Shown: positions 14,176-24,903 of the stretch, piece after piece
Layout: each line of letters opens with the position of its first letter
How positions within the stretch are numbered: the first letter of the stretch is position 1
Assembly: GCA_021613535.1 (NCBI GenBank)
Contig: CP075497.1
Location: forward strand, 10,478,001-10,542,000
Length of the DNA stretch: 64,000 nucleotides
Origin: Adineta vaga
Taxonomy: Eukaryota > Rotifera
Direction: 5' to 3'
Notes under the pieces: generated by a model
Seen by the model: the letters and a program-made list of their open reading frames with translations, nothing else
Databases searched by the model: none
Told to the model about the DNA's origin: nothing
Position numbers and translations under genes: made by a program

Positions 14176-15231
14176 TTAGATTTTCTTAGCAACTTTCTTC
14201 TTCTTTTTTGATGTTTCTTCTTCGACTACTTCTTCATCGTCACTTGAGACATCTCCAATATCGATACCTAGAAAAAATGCTCCTGTGGCACCTTTTTCCT
14301 TTTTTGTTTTCTTATTTATCAATTCGCCATCTTCGAGGACATCATCTGAATGACGTCGTTTTTTTGGTATTGTTCCTTCCGTTTCGTCATCGTCTCGGGT
14401 ACTAACAGCTGTTGATGATTTTTTCTTCTTTTTCAATTTCTCAGCTTGAATTAATTCCGTAGCGATTTGAACAGCTTCATCCATATCGTCAGCAATCTGT
14501 TTCTTTTGTTCATCATAAGCTGTATCGGAGAATTTATGTGGAGGTGGAACGTTACGATAATCTTTTTCTTCATTCGATGACGAAGATGGTTTATTCTTTT
14601 GATCAGTTGCAGATTGTTCTAATTGCTTTTGCATCCATTCCTAAATTAAAGAAGATTCTTGTCAAATTTATTAGAAGTCAAGTAGAATTCTTCGGTTTAA
14701 CGTGGGAAAGAACAAATCGACCTTATCAAGAAGAAAAATAGAACATAATCATATTTTATTATGGAAGTACTGATAAATCACGTATATTGCATTACTGTCA
14801 TAACAATAGTCAATGGAGAAAAGATAAGATTAAGAGAGAATTGACATACTTGCAGTTTTTTTTCATTATTAACATCGCGCATTCGGCGACCATTTAAATC
14901 GCGACAAGCTTCTTTATTTTTTGAGATTAAAATTTGTTTACCAAATGAACGTAATAAAGATCCAAAACCACCCTTTAAAAAAAAACGAAATAAACATCGA
15001 ACAATTAATCAAATATAAAAAACTAACCTTTCCACCAAGTACTTTTGGCCAAATTTTATAAGTTTCATCATCTATCAATTCATAATCACTTGATAAATCA
15101 ATTTTCTTTCCATTTTGTTCAATAATATAAGAATGTTCACCTAATAAATCATTTAATTCTTCGACAAATTCATTCAAAGAATTGAATGAAGATACATGAA
15201 TGTTTTCTTGATGTCCAATTTGAATATACAT
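14176..15231 (-). CDS. SDE2: SDE2 telomere-maintenance/splicing regulator homologue (ubiquitin-fold, GGK cleavage site)
   Basis: Three exons on the minus strand (15231-15028, 14972-14850, 14640-14176) give 263 residues. Residues 1-67 are a ubiquitin-like fold ending KVLGG. The following [15 protein letters not shown] is the invariant GG/KGG junction where Sde2 is cleaved by a deubiquitinase, so that the Lys-start fragment enters the spliceosome; the first intron falls exactly at this junction. Then comes the Sde2 signature [20 protein letters not shown] and a Lys/Asp/Glu-rich tail with several nuclear-localisation-like KKKKK clusters. Human SDE2 is about 450 residues; this one is short and I see no C-terminal SAP domain. 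Known role: splicing of selected introns and PCNA/fork-protection regulation in the nucleus. The Argonaute stop is only 132 bp upstream on the same strand. Confidence 0.93.
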
Positions 15232-15363
15232 CTAGAATAATACATAGAAAAATAACATCATAATAACGACAAGAGAAACATTTCATATTATCATCTGACA
15301 AACAAAAACAAAACGTTCGACTAGAATTAACAAAAGTTTTCAAAGAAAAATACTGAAAAATAT

Positions 15364-18300
15364 TTATAGATAGAACAAATTTTTGTGACGATCACATTTA
15401 GGTGAAGCACCAAGAGTTTCACCGACTAAAGATGAAAGACGTTGAGCAAACTAAAACAGAAAAATATTGATAAATTTTGATCGAGAAAGAATCACTTACT
15501 CGACAGATTGATGGCACAAAAAAGTGATTACGTTGTGGAATATGTACGGTTAAATAAAGTATTAATCGTTGAATTTTTTGTGCTGATAAATCGGTATTAT
15601 CGAAAAGAACAAGGAATTGACGAGCTTGTAATGTTGAAGAACGATCACGATGAGATGATAAATAAAAACAATAACTTGGTCTGAAAAATATAAATATATT
15701 TGACATCGAATGTGAATGAAGATAACTTACGAATCTTTTGCAATTAGACAACCAACATTAGGAACTTTTTTTGGCTAAAAAAAGATGAAAAAATGAGCAA
15801 ATATTCGATAAATAAACGGACTCTCCTATCTTTCTAAGTGTCTCATCGAATAACATACCTGAACATAATTATAGAAATCGTAGATCATTTGTTTCATATA
15901 TGTAAAGATAATCAATCGTGGTTTATAATCACCCATGATATTTTCATCAGTAATCATATTAATAATTGATAGAATTTCATTCTCTTTGATAAGATTCAAA
16001 GCATCAAATGCTGAATAAACATTTCGTCCGATAATAATTGTTGTTGGATAAGTTTTATTTTCCTAGAAGAACATCACAATGCCTTATTAGAAGATAGAAG
16101 ATTTTAAAAAGAAAGAACCTTTCAACATACTTCATAATAAGCATCGATAGCTAATTGAACAAAAAGTCCAATATCATTTCGAAGATCATTTTCATTATTA
16201 TATGATTTTGCATGACTGAAATATTCTGTCATATTATAATTAATTGAACCAACAATCGATAGAACATAATCAAGATGTTCCGGTGATGTATAATTCACAT
16301 TCAATGATGTCCAAGTAGCAATACCTATGACCATAACATTTGGCTATTAAAAAAGATTTCGATAATCAAAATTGAGAATTCATCAAATAAAATCTTACGA
16401 TAGTCATATTTACAGCTCGAATTTGTCCACCAAGTTTAAAATTAATATCTCGAGCAATGTTTAATGCTACACCTGGAAGAATATCATCATCAGCTATTGT
16501 GCTTCTGAGAACAATCTGAGATAGATATGTATGAATAAATGATGAAATCAAAAATAAATATCTCACTTCACTTGCAGTTGGAATTTCGATACAACAAATA
16601 CGTTTTATCATATTATAACGATCGATTCGACGTGATTTAACAATTACTGATACTAGTTGTATCTAAATAAACATGAGATTTCTATGATTCAGATGGACAT
16701 ATTATAGAATTTACTTGTTCATTGAGATTATAACGAAGAGTATTGGCATATGTATCAGTTTCGTCATCATCCATCTGTACATGAATTGGCTCATTGACAA
16801 GCATACCATGTTGTTGTCCTACTTGTCGAAGCATATTTACATAGATCGATGCTCGATCTTCGTCAACTTTCGGATAGACTAATAGCCAACAATTCAGTTC
16901 AACCTATAGGTCAAAAGAGTAATACATATGAATAATCAATAGCGAAAATTTCTAAGTAGAAAAAAGAACTGTTTTTCATACCGGATTAACAAAATGGCCA
17001 TAGGAAAATTCATGATCATGTATATCTCTTCCTTCATGTTCGTCATCAGATGAATCTTTATTGAGAAATTTCTAAATGACAAAAGGCAATTATTTATCGA
17101 TCATACTTTCAATTCGCTTCCACTTACTCGAGATGAATCATCAATTGATGAATGATTTGAAAGTATATTTGAAACTACATTCATGCCCCATAGAGCAAGA
17201 TATTTCACTGTTGCAGCATTTCGTCGAATCATATCGTCGAAAAACGAGATTTCAGCTTGACGTCCAGCCGAATCCAATGGAATAAAACTATTCGTCTTTC
17301 GTGCCTATATAAAACAAATATACATATTTGATATCCAAACCGATTCGTTTCTTACTCGAGCATCTCGATGTGCTCGATCGGATAGACCAGTTAAATAGCA
17401 TAATTCCGGTACTAGATAATTTGCTTCTGTATTAACCTAAACTACTAATAAATTCAAATCGAACAAAAATATTTTTATTTTCTTACGTTTTCACCAGGTC
17501 GTCGAGGACAATAAACTATCAATGGTTGATCAGGATCTTTGATTGTTATATCAAATTTATTTCTAGAGAGAAAAAAAGAAACGAATTATAATCATAACAA
17601 AATGTAATCAGTTTACAAATAATAATCGATTAATGTTTGTGAATTATCATTGAATGTAAATGTTGCAGGTGTTAAATTAAAATCGATATTATCAATTCGT
17701 TGTGTTCGATTATCATATCTTGTTAGTACAAGTTTATTGATTAATTCTTTTCGAATCAATTCTTGATAGTCTCCACCTGATGTTGACATATAAAATCGTT
17801 CTCTAAATTCAAAATCTTTTCCATTTGAAATTCTTCATCGATCATGAAATGTTTCTTACAATTCTTCGTAACAAGTACTGGTTGGTTTTTGAAGAAAATC
17901 AATTGTTAATAATAATCCATCTTCATGACGTTCAATATTTACAATTTTACCATTCCAATAGCGAATTCTAATGAAATAAAAATAAGGATGAATTACGTGA
18001 GAAAATAAAATATTTACTTTGAACGATAACCATTTCGATTTGTTGAATTTATAATCGATTCTCGACCATGATCAATCGCTCTAGAACAAAATCTTGTTTT
18101 TGTTTTACTATTTCAATAACAATCAACTTACAATCGAAATAAGATATTAATTAAATCGATTGAGATTTGTTCAATATTAATCGTATCAATAAATCGAATA
18201 CGTACTTCATTCGGAGTATCCGATGCTGTATTATTAAACACGAAAAACTATTTTTTCAGACAAAAACAATGATCGTTTTTCTTTATCGTTTTCTGAAAAT

Positions 18301-18815
18301 CAATTTACTTCTTTTGATAATTGATGTGGAACATAAAGAAATTCACCATCGTATAATTTATATAAACCACCGACATATTTTGATAAATGATTGATCATTG
18401 TAAAACGTGTAGTTCGACTTGAAATGTTTGGTTGAAAATCAATAACATATTTATACCAAGGTGTAACTGTACAATTGATTAATAGTTGATTTTCTGAACT
18501 AAGATGAAATTATTATTTTTTGTCTTACTAATTCATTGTTTCAATGAAATAACTCAAACTCACAGATCTCGATGAGAATTGAATGATGATGATTGTCTAA
18601 AGAGAAAAGAAAATAAACGTGATGAATTGCAAAAATAAATAAGTCTCAACGAACTTGATTTGACGTAAGATTTGTGCTGCACGTCCGCTAGCTACATTTA
18701 AATTATCGTTTGCATTCACCGAAGGTGATGGTGGCGGACATGGATTGGAATTTTGAAACATATCTCTAGCAGGATTTCCACGTCCATAAGTTCCTGAGCT
18801 TTGAAATTGATTCAT
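15364..18815 (-). CDS. Divergent Argonaute (N-PAZ-MID-PIWI), catalytic residues apparently lost
   Basis: Nineteen exons on the minus strand, 803 residues: 18815-18655, 18596-18564, 18498-18309, 18247-18132, 18080-18018, 17967-17860, 17802-17617, 17562-17487, 17436-17356, 17304-17128, 17071-16982, 16903-16715, 16662-16567, 16515-16399, 16343-16131, 16062-15859, 15774-15731, 15680-15500, 15450-15364. All joins use GT-AG and keep frame. After a Pro/Asn leader come the N domain (CTVTPWYKYVIDF), a PAZ-like region about 200-330 ending NYLVPELCYLTGLSDRAHRD, MID (IQLVSVIVKSRRIDRYNMIK; NFKLGG near 549), and PIWI about 560-795 (FYLSSHRDRSS matches FYLCSHAGIQG). In the guide pocket Y506, K510 and K549 match Ago2 Y529, K533 and K570, with E522 at Q545. 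The slicer tetrad reads A570 (GIAT for GADV), N646 (GRNV for YRDG) and Q778 (FAQ for YAH). It should bind small RNA guides but not cut. It is head-to-head with IQUB. Confidence 0.92.
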
Positions 18816-19025
18816 TATTATTGATAAATAAAACTAAATAATGTAATGAACTTACATTACAAATACAAAACATTTTGGGAGAAATTTCACTGAACCAATC
18901 AATGAAAAGAACGATCTTAGTGACATCTAAAATGAAATTCATATCGAAGGAATGTTGCTAAGTAACAGAACTTCAAAATGGTTGATTAGATATTTATACA
19001 TTTTGATTATTTTCATCGTTGAGAG
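18816..19025. promoter_or_regulatory. divergent promoter interval between Argonaute and IQUB
   Basis: 210 bp separate the two opposed start codons, so both promoters and both 5' UTRs must fit here unless untranslated exons lie elsewhere. The sequence is A/T-rich with no clear TATA element that I can defend. Inferred from gene layout only. Confidence 0.5.
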
Positions 19026-21763
19026 ATGGCTGACGAACATGATGTTCCATTTCCACCACTTCCATCAATGGTTATCGATAAAGATGAAGATCGTATTCAT
19101 GATGGAAAAGATTCAAAACAAGAATATGAAACTAAATTAGCAACTGTAAAAATGTTATTAAAATCGATTGATCAAACAGTCACAGTCGCTTTTCCATTAC
19201 ATGCACCAGTTAATGAATTGATAACACATTTTGCTAAAGAACTACGTATGTCACCAAATGTTTTACAAATCATTTTCAAAGGTTCGTTTGATTATTTTAT
19301 TGAAATTTTGTATTCGAAACGATCTTTATTTGTTTAGAAAAAGTTTTGGAAAATCAATTAACTCTTTCACAAATTGATGTCGAACCAAATACCACCGTTA
19401 GCATGGGTTTGTTTTGTTATATCATCTGATAAAATAAGATTCTAAAATTTTATTTTAGAATTACATTCAAAAGATCCAGCAAATTATCCATTACGACCTT
19501 ATAGACCACGTCAAGATATATCAATGCCTGATGTTATCACTGTTCGAATCGATGAAGGTTAAAAATCATTTCTATCCATTATTAAACTTCATATCTCGTT
19601 TTCTTCTTCTTTTCCCATTAGACGCAGATATAAGTCGTGATATTGTTGTTGAAATTGAGCGTAATAATATTCGTAAACCATATTTGGGTGGTACACGCCA
19701 TCGAATGACTGGTAAAGAGTATCATCATGCTAGTGCTCAAACAATTCCACCACAAAGACCAGATAAAGGTTTACAACGTAATTGTCGAGATACTCAAACA
19801 ATTGAATCTCGACATCGAGTTATACAAACAACTAATGAACAATCAACACAAATGAGTAAACCAGGATATTATGTATCAAATGAAGATGATCGTTTAATAA
19901 CACCACAACCATATCAAACAGCTGCGGAAAAATTCGAAATTCTCACAAAAAAAGTAAAGTTAAAAAACGATTCGAGATAAAAACAAAAAACACAGAGGAG
20001 ATTTTCTTCTAGGCGATTATTATACAAAAATATTTTCGTCGTTGGTTAGCTAAACGTGATGTGAATACGTTGAGAGACGCATTTCAAAAACGAGTTCAAT
20101 ATGAATTAGAACAAAAACAGAAGCAAGCGGAAGAACGACAAAAACGATATCAATATGATCTTGAACGACGTTTACATCCACGAACAAAAGATGATTTTGA
20201 TGTTCTCTATGCTGCACTTGAAAGTAAACGATTGATTTAAAAGGAATGTTTCATTTCATTCTTCTTCTTTTAGAATGGCGTGAAGAAGAAATTGCAAAAA
20301 TCAATGCAACAAAACAAGGAGCTGGTAAGGAAAAATTTTGAAGAAATAGAATGAATGATTTGATATTTCTCTTTGAAATAGCTCGAAAAGCAGCATTGGC
20401 GTTATTAGTTGATGAAGAAACAGAATTATTAGCAACGATTGATCGATATAAAACTGAAGCGCATAAATACAATAAAGAAGCGAATATTCAACGATTTCTT
20501 GAACGTGTTGCTCAACCAAAAAAATGGAAATATAAAGATGGAACCACAACAGAATTAGAGTAAATCATCTAAGCATCTAACTATTTCATAGAATTAGTTT
20601 ATTCTTTTGAATTTTAGTACACCTTATTCCATTCGTGCACGTGAATTAATGCAAATTTATAATACAATTACTATGAAATTTTTAACACTTGACGAACGAT
20701 TAGATATTTTATTAACATTGAAACATACTGTGAAAGTAGGAAGAAAAAAAACGTTTTTCTCTTTTTTGTTGAGAAATACAAAATGAATTTCTTTGTTAGG
20801 AACATGATAGTCGTCTTACGCAAGAAATAATTCAATTAATTGATCGTGAAGCTGATCTACTCATGCGTGGAACAAAAGAAGAAAATTTAGCTGGTCTTCG
20901 TGAACGTATTTCCACCTTATTTCTTCAATATATCAAAACACCAACATTCAATCCAGGTGTTATTCGACATCTCAAAGTAAAAATAAACATTACATATTCA
21001 TTTCGTTCATAATCTATTCAAAGGTTCCACAAGATCCAGTTACAGCTGCACAATATAAAACACTTTATTGTCGTAGTTGTCAAAAGTATTATCCATCAAC
21101 AGAATTTTCTGTTAGTAGTACCAATGCTAAGATTGGTAAATGTCGACAGTGTCTTCGATTAGAAAATATTGCAAACAAACGAGCTGATCATACGAAATTT
21201 AAGTATGACATACTCAATTATTCTTTTAGAAATGTATTCCATGAGAAATCTTATTTAGATATTTACTTAAAAAGATTGAAAAAGATGAATGTGGTTATAA
21301 TGATGGAGCTCATTGTATATTCTTATTAACGATCAATGATATTGAATATATGTTTAAAAATATTTGGGATAGTCATTCAATTTTAAGTGAAGAATCGGAT
21401 ATTTATAATTTAACATTCATTCGATGGAATCGTCATGAAGAATTTACACCTTGGAATTGTATACTATTAACATTCGAAGAAGCCAATGCTCATTTAAAAC
21501 TTGATGATGTTGAAACGGTATGTTCATATTCAATTTTTACTAAAACAAAATATATATATATTCCTTTTCTATAGAGTTACAGTGAACCATTTTGTAAAAA
21601 AATTCGTTATAAACAGGCGATATCACGTAATCATTTTACAAAACTTGGTGAACATATTCAAAATCAACAACAAACGAATGGATCTAAAGATATGACCATT
21701 ACAGCAGTTAAAGTTGGACGACAACGTGGAACACCAACAGCAATGGCCAATGCATCAGCATAG
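19026..21763 (+). CDS. IQUB: IQ motif and ubiquitin-like domain-containing protein (radial-spoke component)
   Basis: About twelve exons with introns of about 45-65 nt, protein roughly 700-750 residues. First exon 19026-19281; second starts at 19338. Residues about 40-105 form a ubiquitin-like fold ([20 protein letters not shown]). The IQUB signature [20 protein letters not shown] follows, with the AQTIPPQ / [10 protein letters not shown] repeats. The IQ motif [16 protein letters not shown] is at about 20020-20060, followed by a basic coiled coil. The C-terminal half has a Cys pair motif [13 protein letters not shown]...CRQCLR and the family's closing region ([19 protein letters not shown]). 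In animals IQUB belongs to radial spoke RS1 of motile cilia and sperm flagella and binds calmodulin through the IQ motif. It is followed 154 bp later by another ciliary-type gene on the same strand. Confidence 0.93.
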
Positions 21764-21917
21764 ACTAATAACTAGACAAGATCTTCTCCTTCTTCTTCTT
21801 CGTTTTGCTTGAAATTTATTCCAAAATAATTCATCTTGTCTTTTTATTTTATTTTTTACACACACATTAAAACAAAGATCAATCATATTTGTTTGTTTTT
21901 CCGATGTAGAAATCAGA

Positions 21918-23678
21918 ATGGATGAACAAGAATTGAAAACAAAAAAGATACAATTATTTGATGAGCTTTGTAAGAGTCAAAAAACTGTAAGATACATTTT
22001 TTTCTAACTTTGATTTCTAATCAATAATTCTAGTTCTCTATAGGCTAATTTTCCAATAACAGATCCTTCACTTTTCGATACAACTGACATACTTCCTGAT
22101 AGTTTCGATGAATTCTATACTGTATGTCCTATTCTTATTGATGTTTATGGTTTTATTTTGTGTTCTATCGTAGGATTTTGCAAATATGTTTAAAACGAGT
22201 TTAACTGTTCTACAACCATTTGAAGATCGTTTGAAAGAATGTGAATCAATTGTTAGTGAATACACGAATCTATTTTTTCGACAAGGAAATGATTCATTTA
22301 TTCCAATGAAACCAGTTACTCAATCATTTGATCTCTCATTTGAAGGTTTAAAGACGAAAAATTTGCAATCTTTTTCTTTCGATTGAATTTAATTTCTTGT
22401 AGAATTGGATAATATCGATCCAGCGAGTGAATTAGGTCTGGTACTTAAACGACGAAGACAAATTCTTTCAAGTTTTTCAGCACGTGATAATGATCATGAT
22501 CGTGAAACAGTGGAAAATATTCAGTATAAATCATTTCGAATCGATTGTTATAATAGTCGGGTGCTCACAATCGTGATTGATGTGATTGAAATTTTGAATA
22601 AAGTAACACAAGCACAAAAATTTAAGGTGATTCAAAACATTGATTTATTCTTAATGTATACCGATGGATTGATTTAGGAAAATTTTCTCTTCTGTTGGAA
22701 TCGAATAGTTCGAAGTGAAACGAATCAACATATACTTATTGATACATTCTGGTGGGTTTATTTAAAATATTTTGTAGTAAGATGGATCAGTTTGGAGAAT
22801 GATGAACACAAATGAACTTTCCCTCGTTTTAGAAAACATCGAATATTGATGAAGAATGTGAAAGATATTTTACACGTATTGCTAAAAATTATGTTGAATT
22901 ACTTCTCTCGGTTGATTCATGGTTTCGTGATAAATTTTTTAATGTTCGTTTCTTTCAAATTTGATTATTTTTGTCAATATAATTTATCTTCATTATTCAA
23001 GATTTATGGCTCATATATGGCTCAAGCAGTTTATCAAATGTATTTCGATGCTTGTCCTGATTCACGCATGAATTTTACTGATGATTTCAAAGAGTTTATT
23101 GCTAGTACAGTTTCCGAATGGGTTTCAGGTAAGATTTCATTTTGTTGAACTACTGAAGATGAAACCATTTGACTTGGCAGGATGTCAAACTACTCCAGAG
23201 ACTTATAAACGATGGAAAATACATGCAGATGCAACAATGTTAACAACTGATAATATGGCAAGACAAAATTCCTCACCAGCTGATAGTTCGTAATTCGTTT
23301 TGAGTTAGGAACGGAATGATCAATAAATTATTCTTTTTCAATTCAGTTTTCAAAAAAATTCGTCGTCTGGAAGAAGATTTGGACGCTTTGGGTGGAAATG
23401 ATGGAGGAGAAACATCTCGATCTGCAATTTCACGAACACCAAAAAGAGTAGGAAAAAATAATTCGTTTTTTTTCTTTTCTTTTATGAATTTGTTTTTATT
23501 ATAGAATGTTTCCATCGATTTTAGTAATCGATTTGAACTTGAGAATGAATTAGTTGATCTGAGTAATCAAAGTACATTGGTAGCTTGGTTCTTTCAACAA
23601 TGCGATATTCAACCAAATACTCCACGTTTACGGAATATCGAACGAACAAATATCAAAGGATGGCCAGCAGAACATTGA
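21918..23678 (+). CDS. FAM227: FAM227 family protein (FAM227A/B-like), cilia/sperm-associated
   Basis: Nine or more short exons beginning with ATG at 21918 (MDEQELKTKKIQLFDELCKS) and ending with TGA at 23676-23678. The central block ILIDTFWW...ECERYFTRIAKNYVELL, then FFNIYGSYMAQAVYQMYFDA and FKEFIASTVSEWVSG, matches the FAM227 core (LLQDTFWWWFL...RISESYVTLF...IYPDCLAQAIYxTFHEAFP...NIFLWCSG). The C-terminal part (IRRLEEDLDALGG, and VDLSNQSTLVAWFFQQC near the end) is less conserved. The biochemical role is unknown; human members are expressed with motile cilia and testis. One exon junction near 23290-23345 is less certain than the rest. An AATAAA at 23695-23700 may be the poly(A) signal. IQUB lies immediately upstream on the same strand, and both genes probably serve the axoneme. 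Confidence 0.82.
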
Positions 23679-23852
23679 TTTAACTTCTTTTCATAATAAA
23701 TCTCAATGATGAAATTCCGTTCATTGACGTACATGGAAAATAAGTATTCGAGATGTAAATGAATGGCGATGCCTTGTAGATACTGTTTCTAATTTATTAG
23801 ATTAGCAGTTCACTTTCCTGCTGAAAGACTTCAACCGTATCGAATGAGATTT

Positions 23853-23861
23853 ATTTTTAAC
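23853..23861. repeat. 9-bp target-site duplication, left copy (ATTTTTAAC)
   Basis: ATTTTTAAC here is repeated exactly at 24628-24636, directly outside both inverted ends of the transposon remnant. Nine bp is the usual MULE target-site duplication length. Confidence 0.8.
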
Positions 23862-24627
23862 GACTTATATTTAATTGAGCGATAAAAATATTGGAATGAG
23901 CAATAAAAATAGTTGAAATGAGCAATAATCAAATTTAGCAATAAATATATTGAATGAGCAATATATATAATGAATGAGGGATAATTAGATGAAATGAGCA
24001 ATAATTAATTTAAATAAAATAATGTGTGTATAAAAAGGGCAATAATAATCCGTTCATTTAATACAAATGGCTCAATCGAAACGTGTAGCAGACTATATGT
24101 TTGATTCTGAAAATGACACGGAAATGCAACCTTCAAGTAATAATGAGGATGAGGGTGTAGTGTGGGTGTGAGGGCGAGGGTGGGTCTGAATATAACAAAG
24201 ACACCCACATCCACAACTTGCACCTGTCCATCATTCATGAAAAACTATGTTTGCAAGCACACCATTGGTATGTCCATTAGATTAAAATATTGCAAACCTC
24301 CAGCTGAGGCAAAAAATGTAGAAATTGGTACAAAAAGAAAAAGAGGAAGACCATCGAAAGCAAAAAAGCTTTATTGATTCAATGATTAGTTATATATATT
24401 CCATTTTTCTTTTTTTTCTTGCCAATTGTAAAGAAAAATAATTTAGTTTTTTTCTTTTTTGTTGCTCAAGTATGAAATTAATATTGTTACGTAGTAAACT
24501 ATTTATTGTTCATTTAATATTATAAAATTGCTCAGATAATGTTTTCTTATTGCTCGAAAGTTACTGCTAAATCATGTTTTAATTATTGCTCATTCCAATA
24601 TTTTTATTGCTCAAATAAATACAAGCC
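23862..24627. mobile_element. MULE (Mutator-like) transposon deletion derivative with terminal inverted repeats
   Basis: A 766-bp element. Its inverted ends are 23862-23906 and 24583-24627 (G[A/G]CTT[A/G]TATTTA...TTGAGC...), matching at 41 of 45 positions, and a 9-bp direct repeat flanks it. The inner left end carries about six copies of a GAATGAGCAATA-like motif (about 23893-24005); one further copy on the right is inverted. These are possible transposase sites. Inside, an ATG frame at 24067 (MAQSKRVADYMFDSE...) runs about 35 codons to a stop near 24170. A second frame (about 24162-24377) encodes the C-terminal SWIM zinc finger CTCPSFMKNYVCKH (CxC...CxH) and KRKRGRPSKAKK, typical of MULE transposases. 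The catalytic DDE core is missing, and the junction is a G/T-rich filler that throws the frame. A dead element that an active relative might still move. Confidence 0.88.
24067..24377 (+). pseudogene. MULE transposase remnant: N-terminus fused out of frame to C-terminal SWIM zinc finger
   Basis: The two ends of a transposase gene remain and the middle is deleted. The 5' part starts at ATG 24067 and stops at about 24170. The 3' part is in another frame: STTCTCPSFMKNYVCKHTI is a SWIM-type CxCxnCxH zinc finger, followed by KYCKPPAEAKN and an AT-hook-like KRKRGRPSKAK ending at TGA 24375-24377. No catalytic DDE region is present, so no active transposase can be made. Confidence 0.85.
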
Positions 24628-24636
24628 ATTTTTAAC
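24628..24636. repeat. 9-bp target-site duplication, right copy (ATTTTTAAC)
   Basis: Exact direct copy of 23853-23861, flanking the right inverted end of the MULE remnant. No change between the copies suggests a fairly recent insertion. Confidence 0.8.
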
Positions 24637-24903
24637 CATAATCTAGTATCTGTTACAGATCTTTCTCATCAGCCTGAATTAGTCTATGTAGAGAAGTTGA
24701 TGAACCGTTTTAAGAAAATCTGATGAAAAATTTTGCCAAAGGAAGATAATTTTTATTTCTTCACTAAATGAACTCAAATAAAATTATATGAAATTTTTGA
24801 CTTCCTTCATAATTAATATAACAACTTTATCTTTTCATTATCTCAAAATAACTCAGTTCCTATTAGTTGCATATATCTCTTTGAGTCTACAAAAAACTAT
24901 ATC

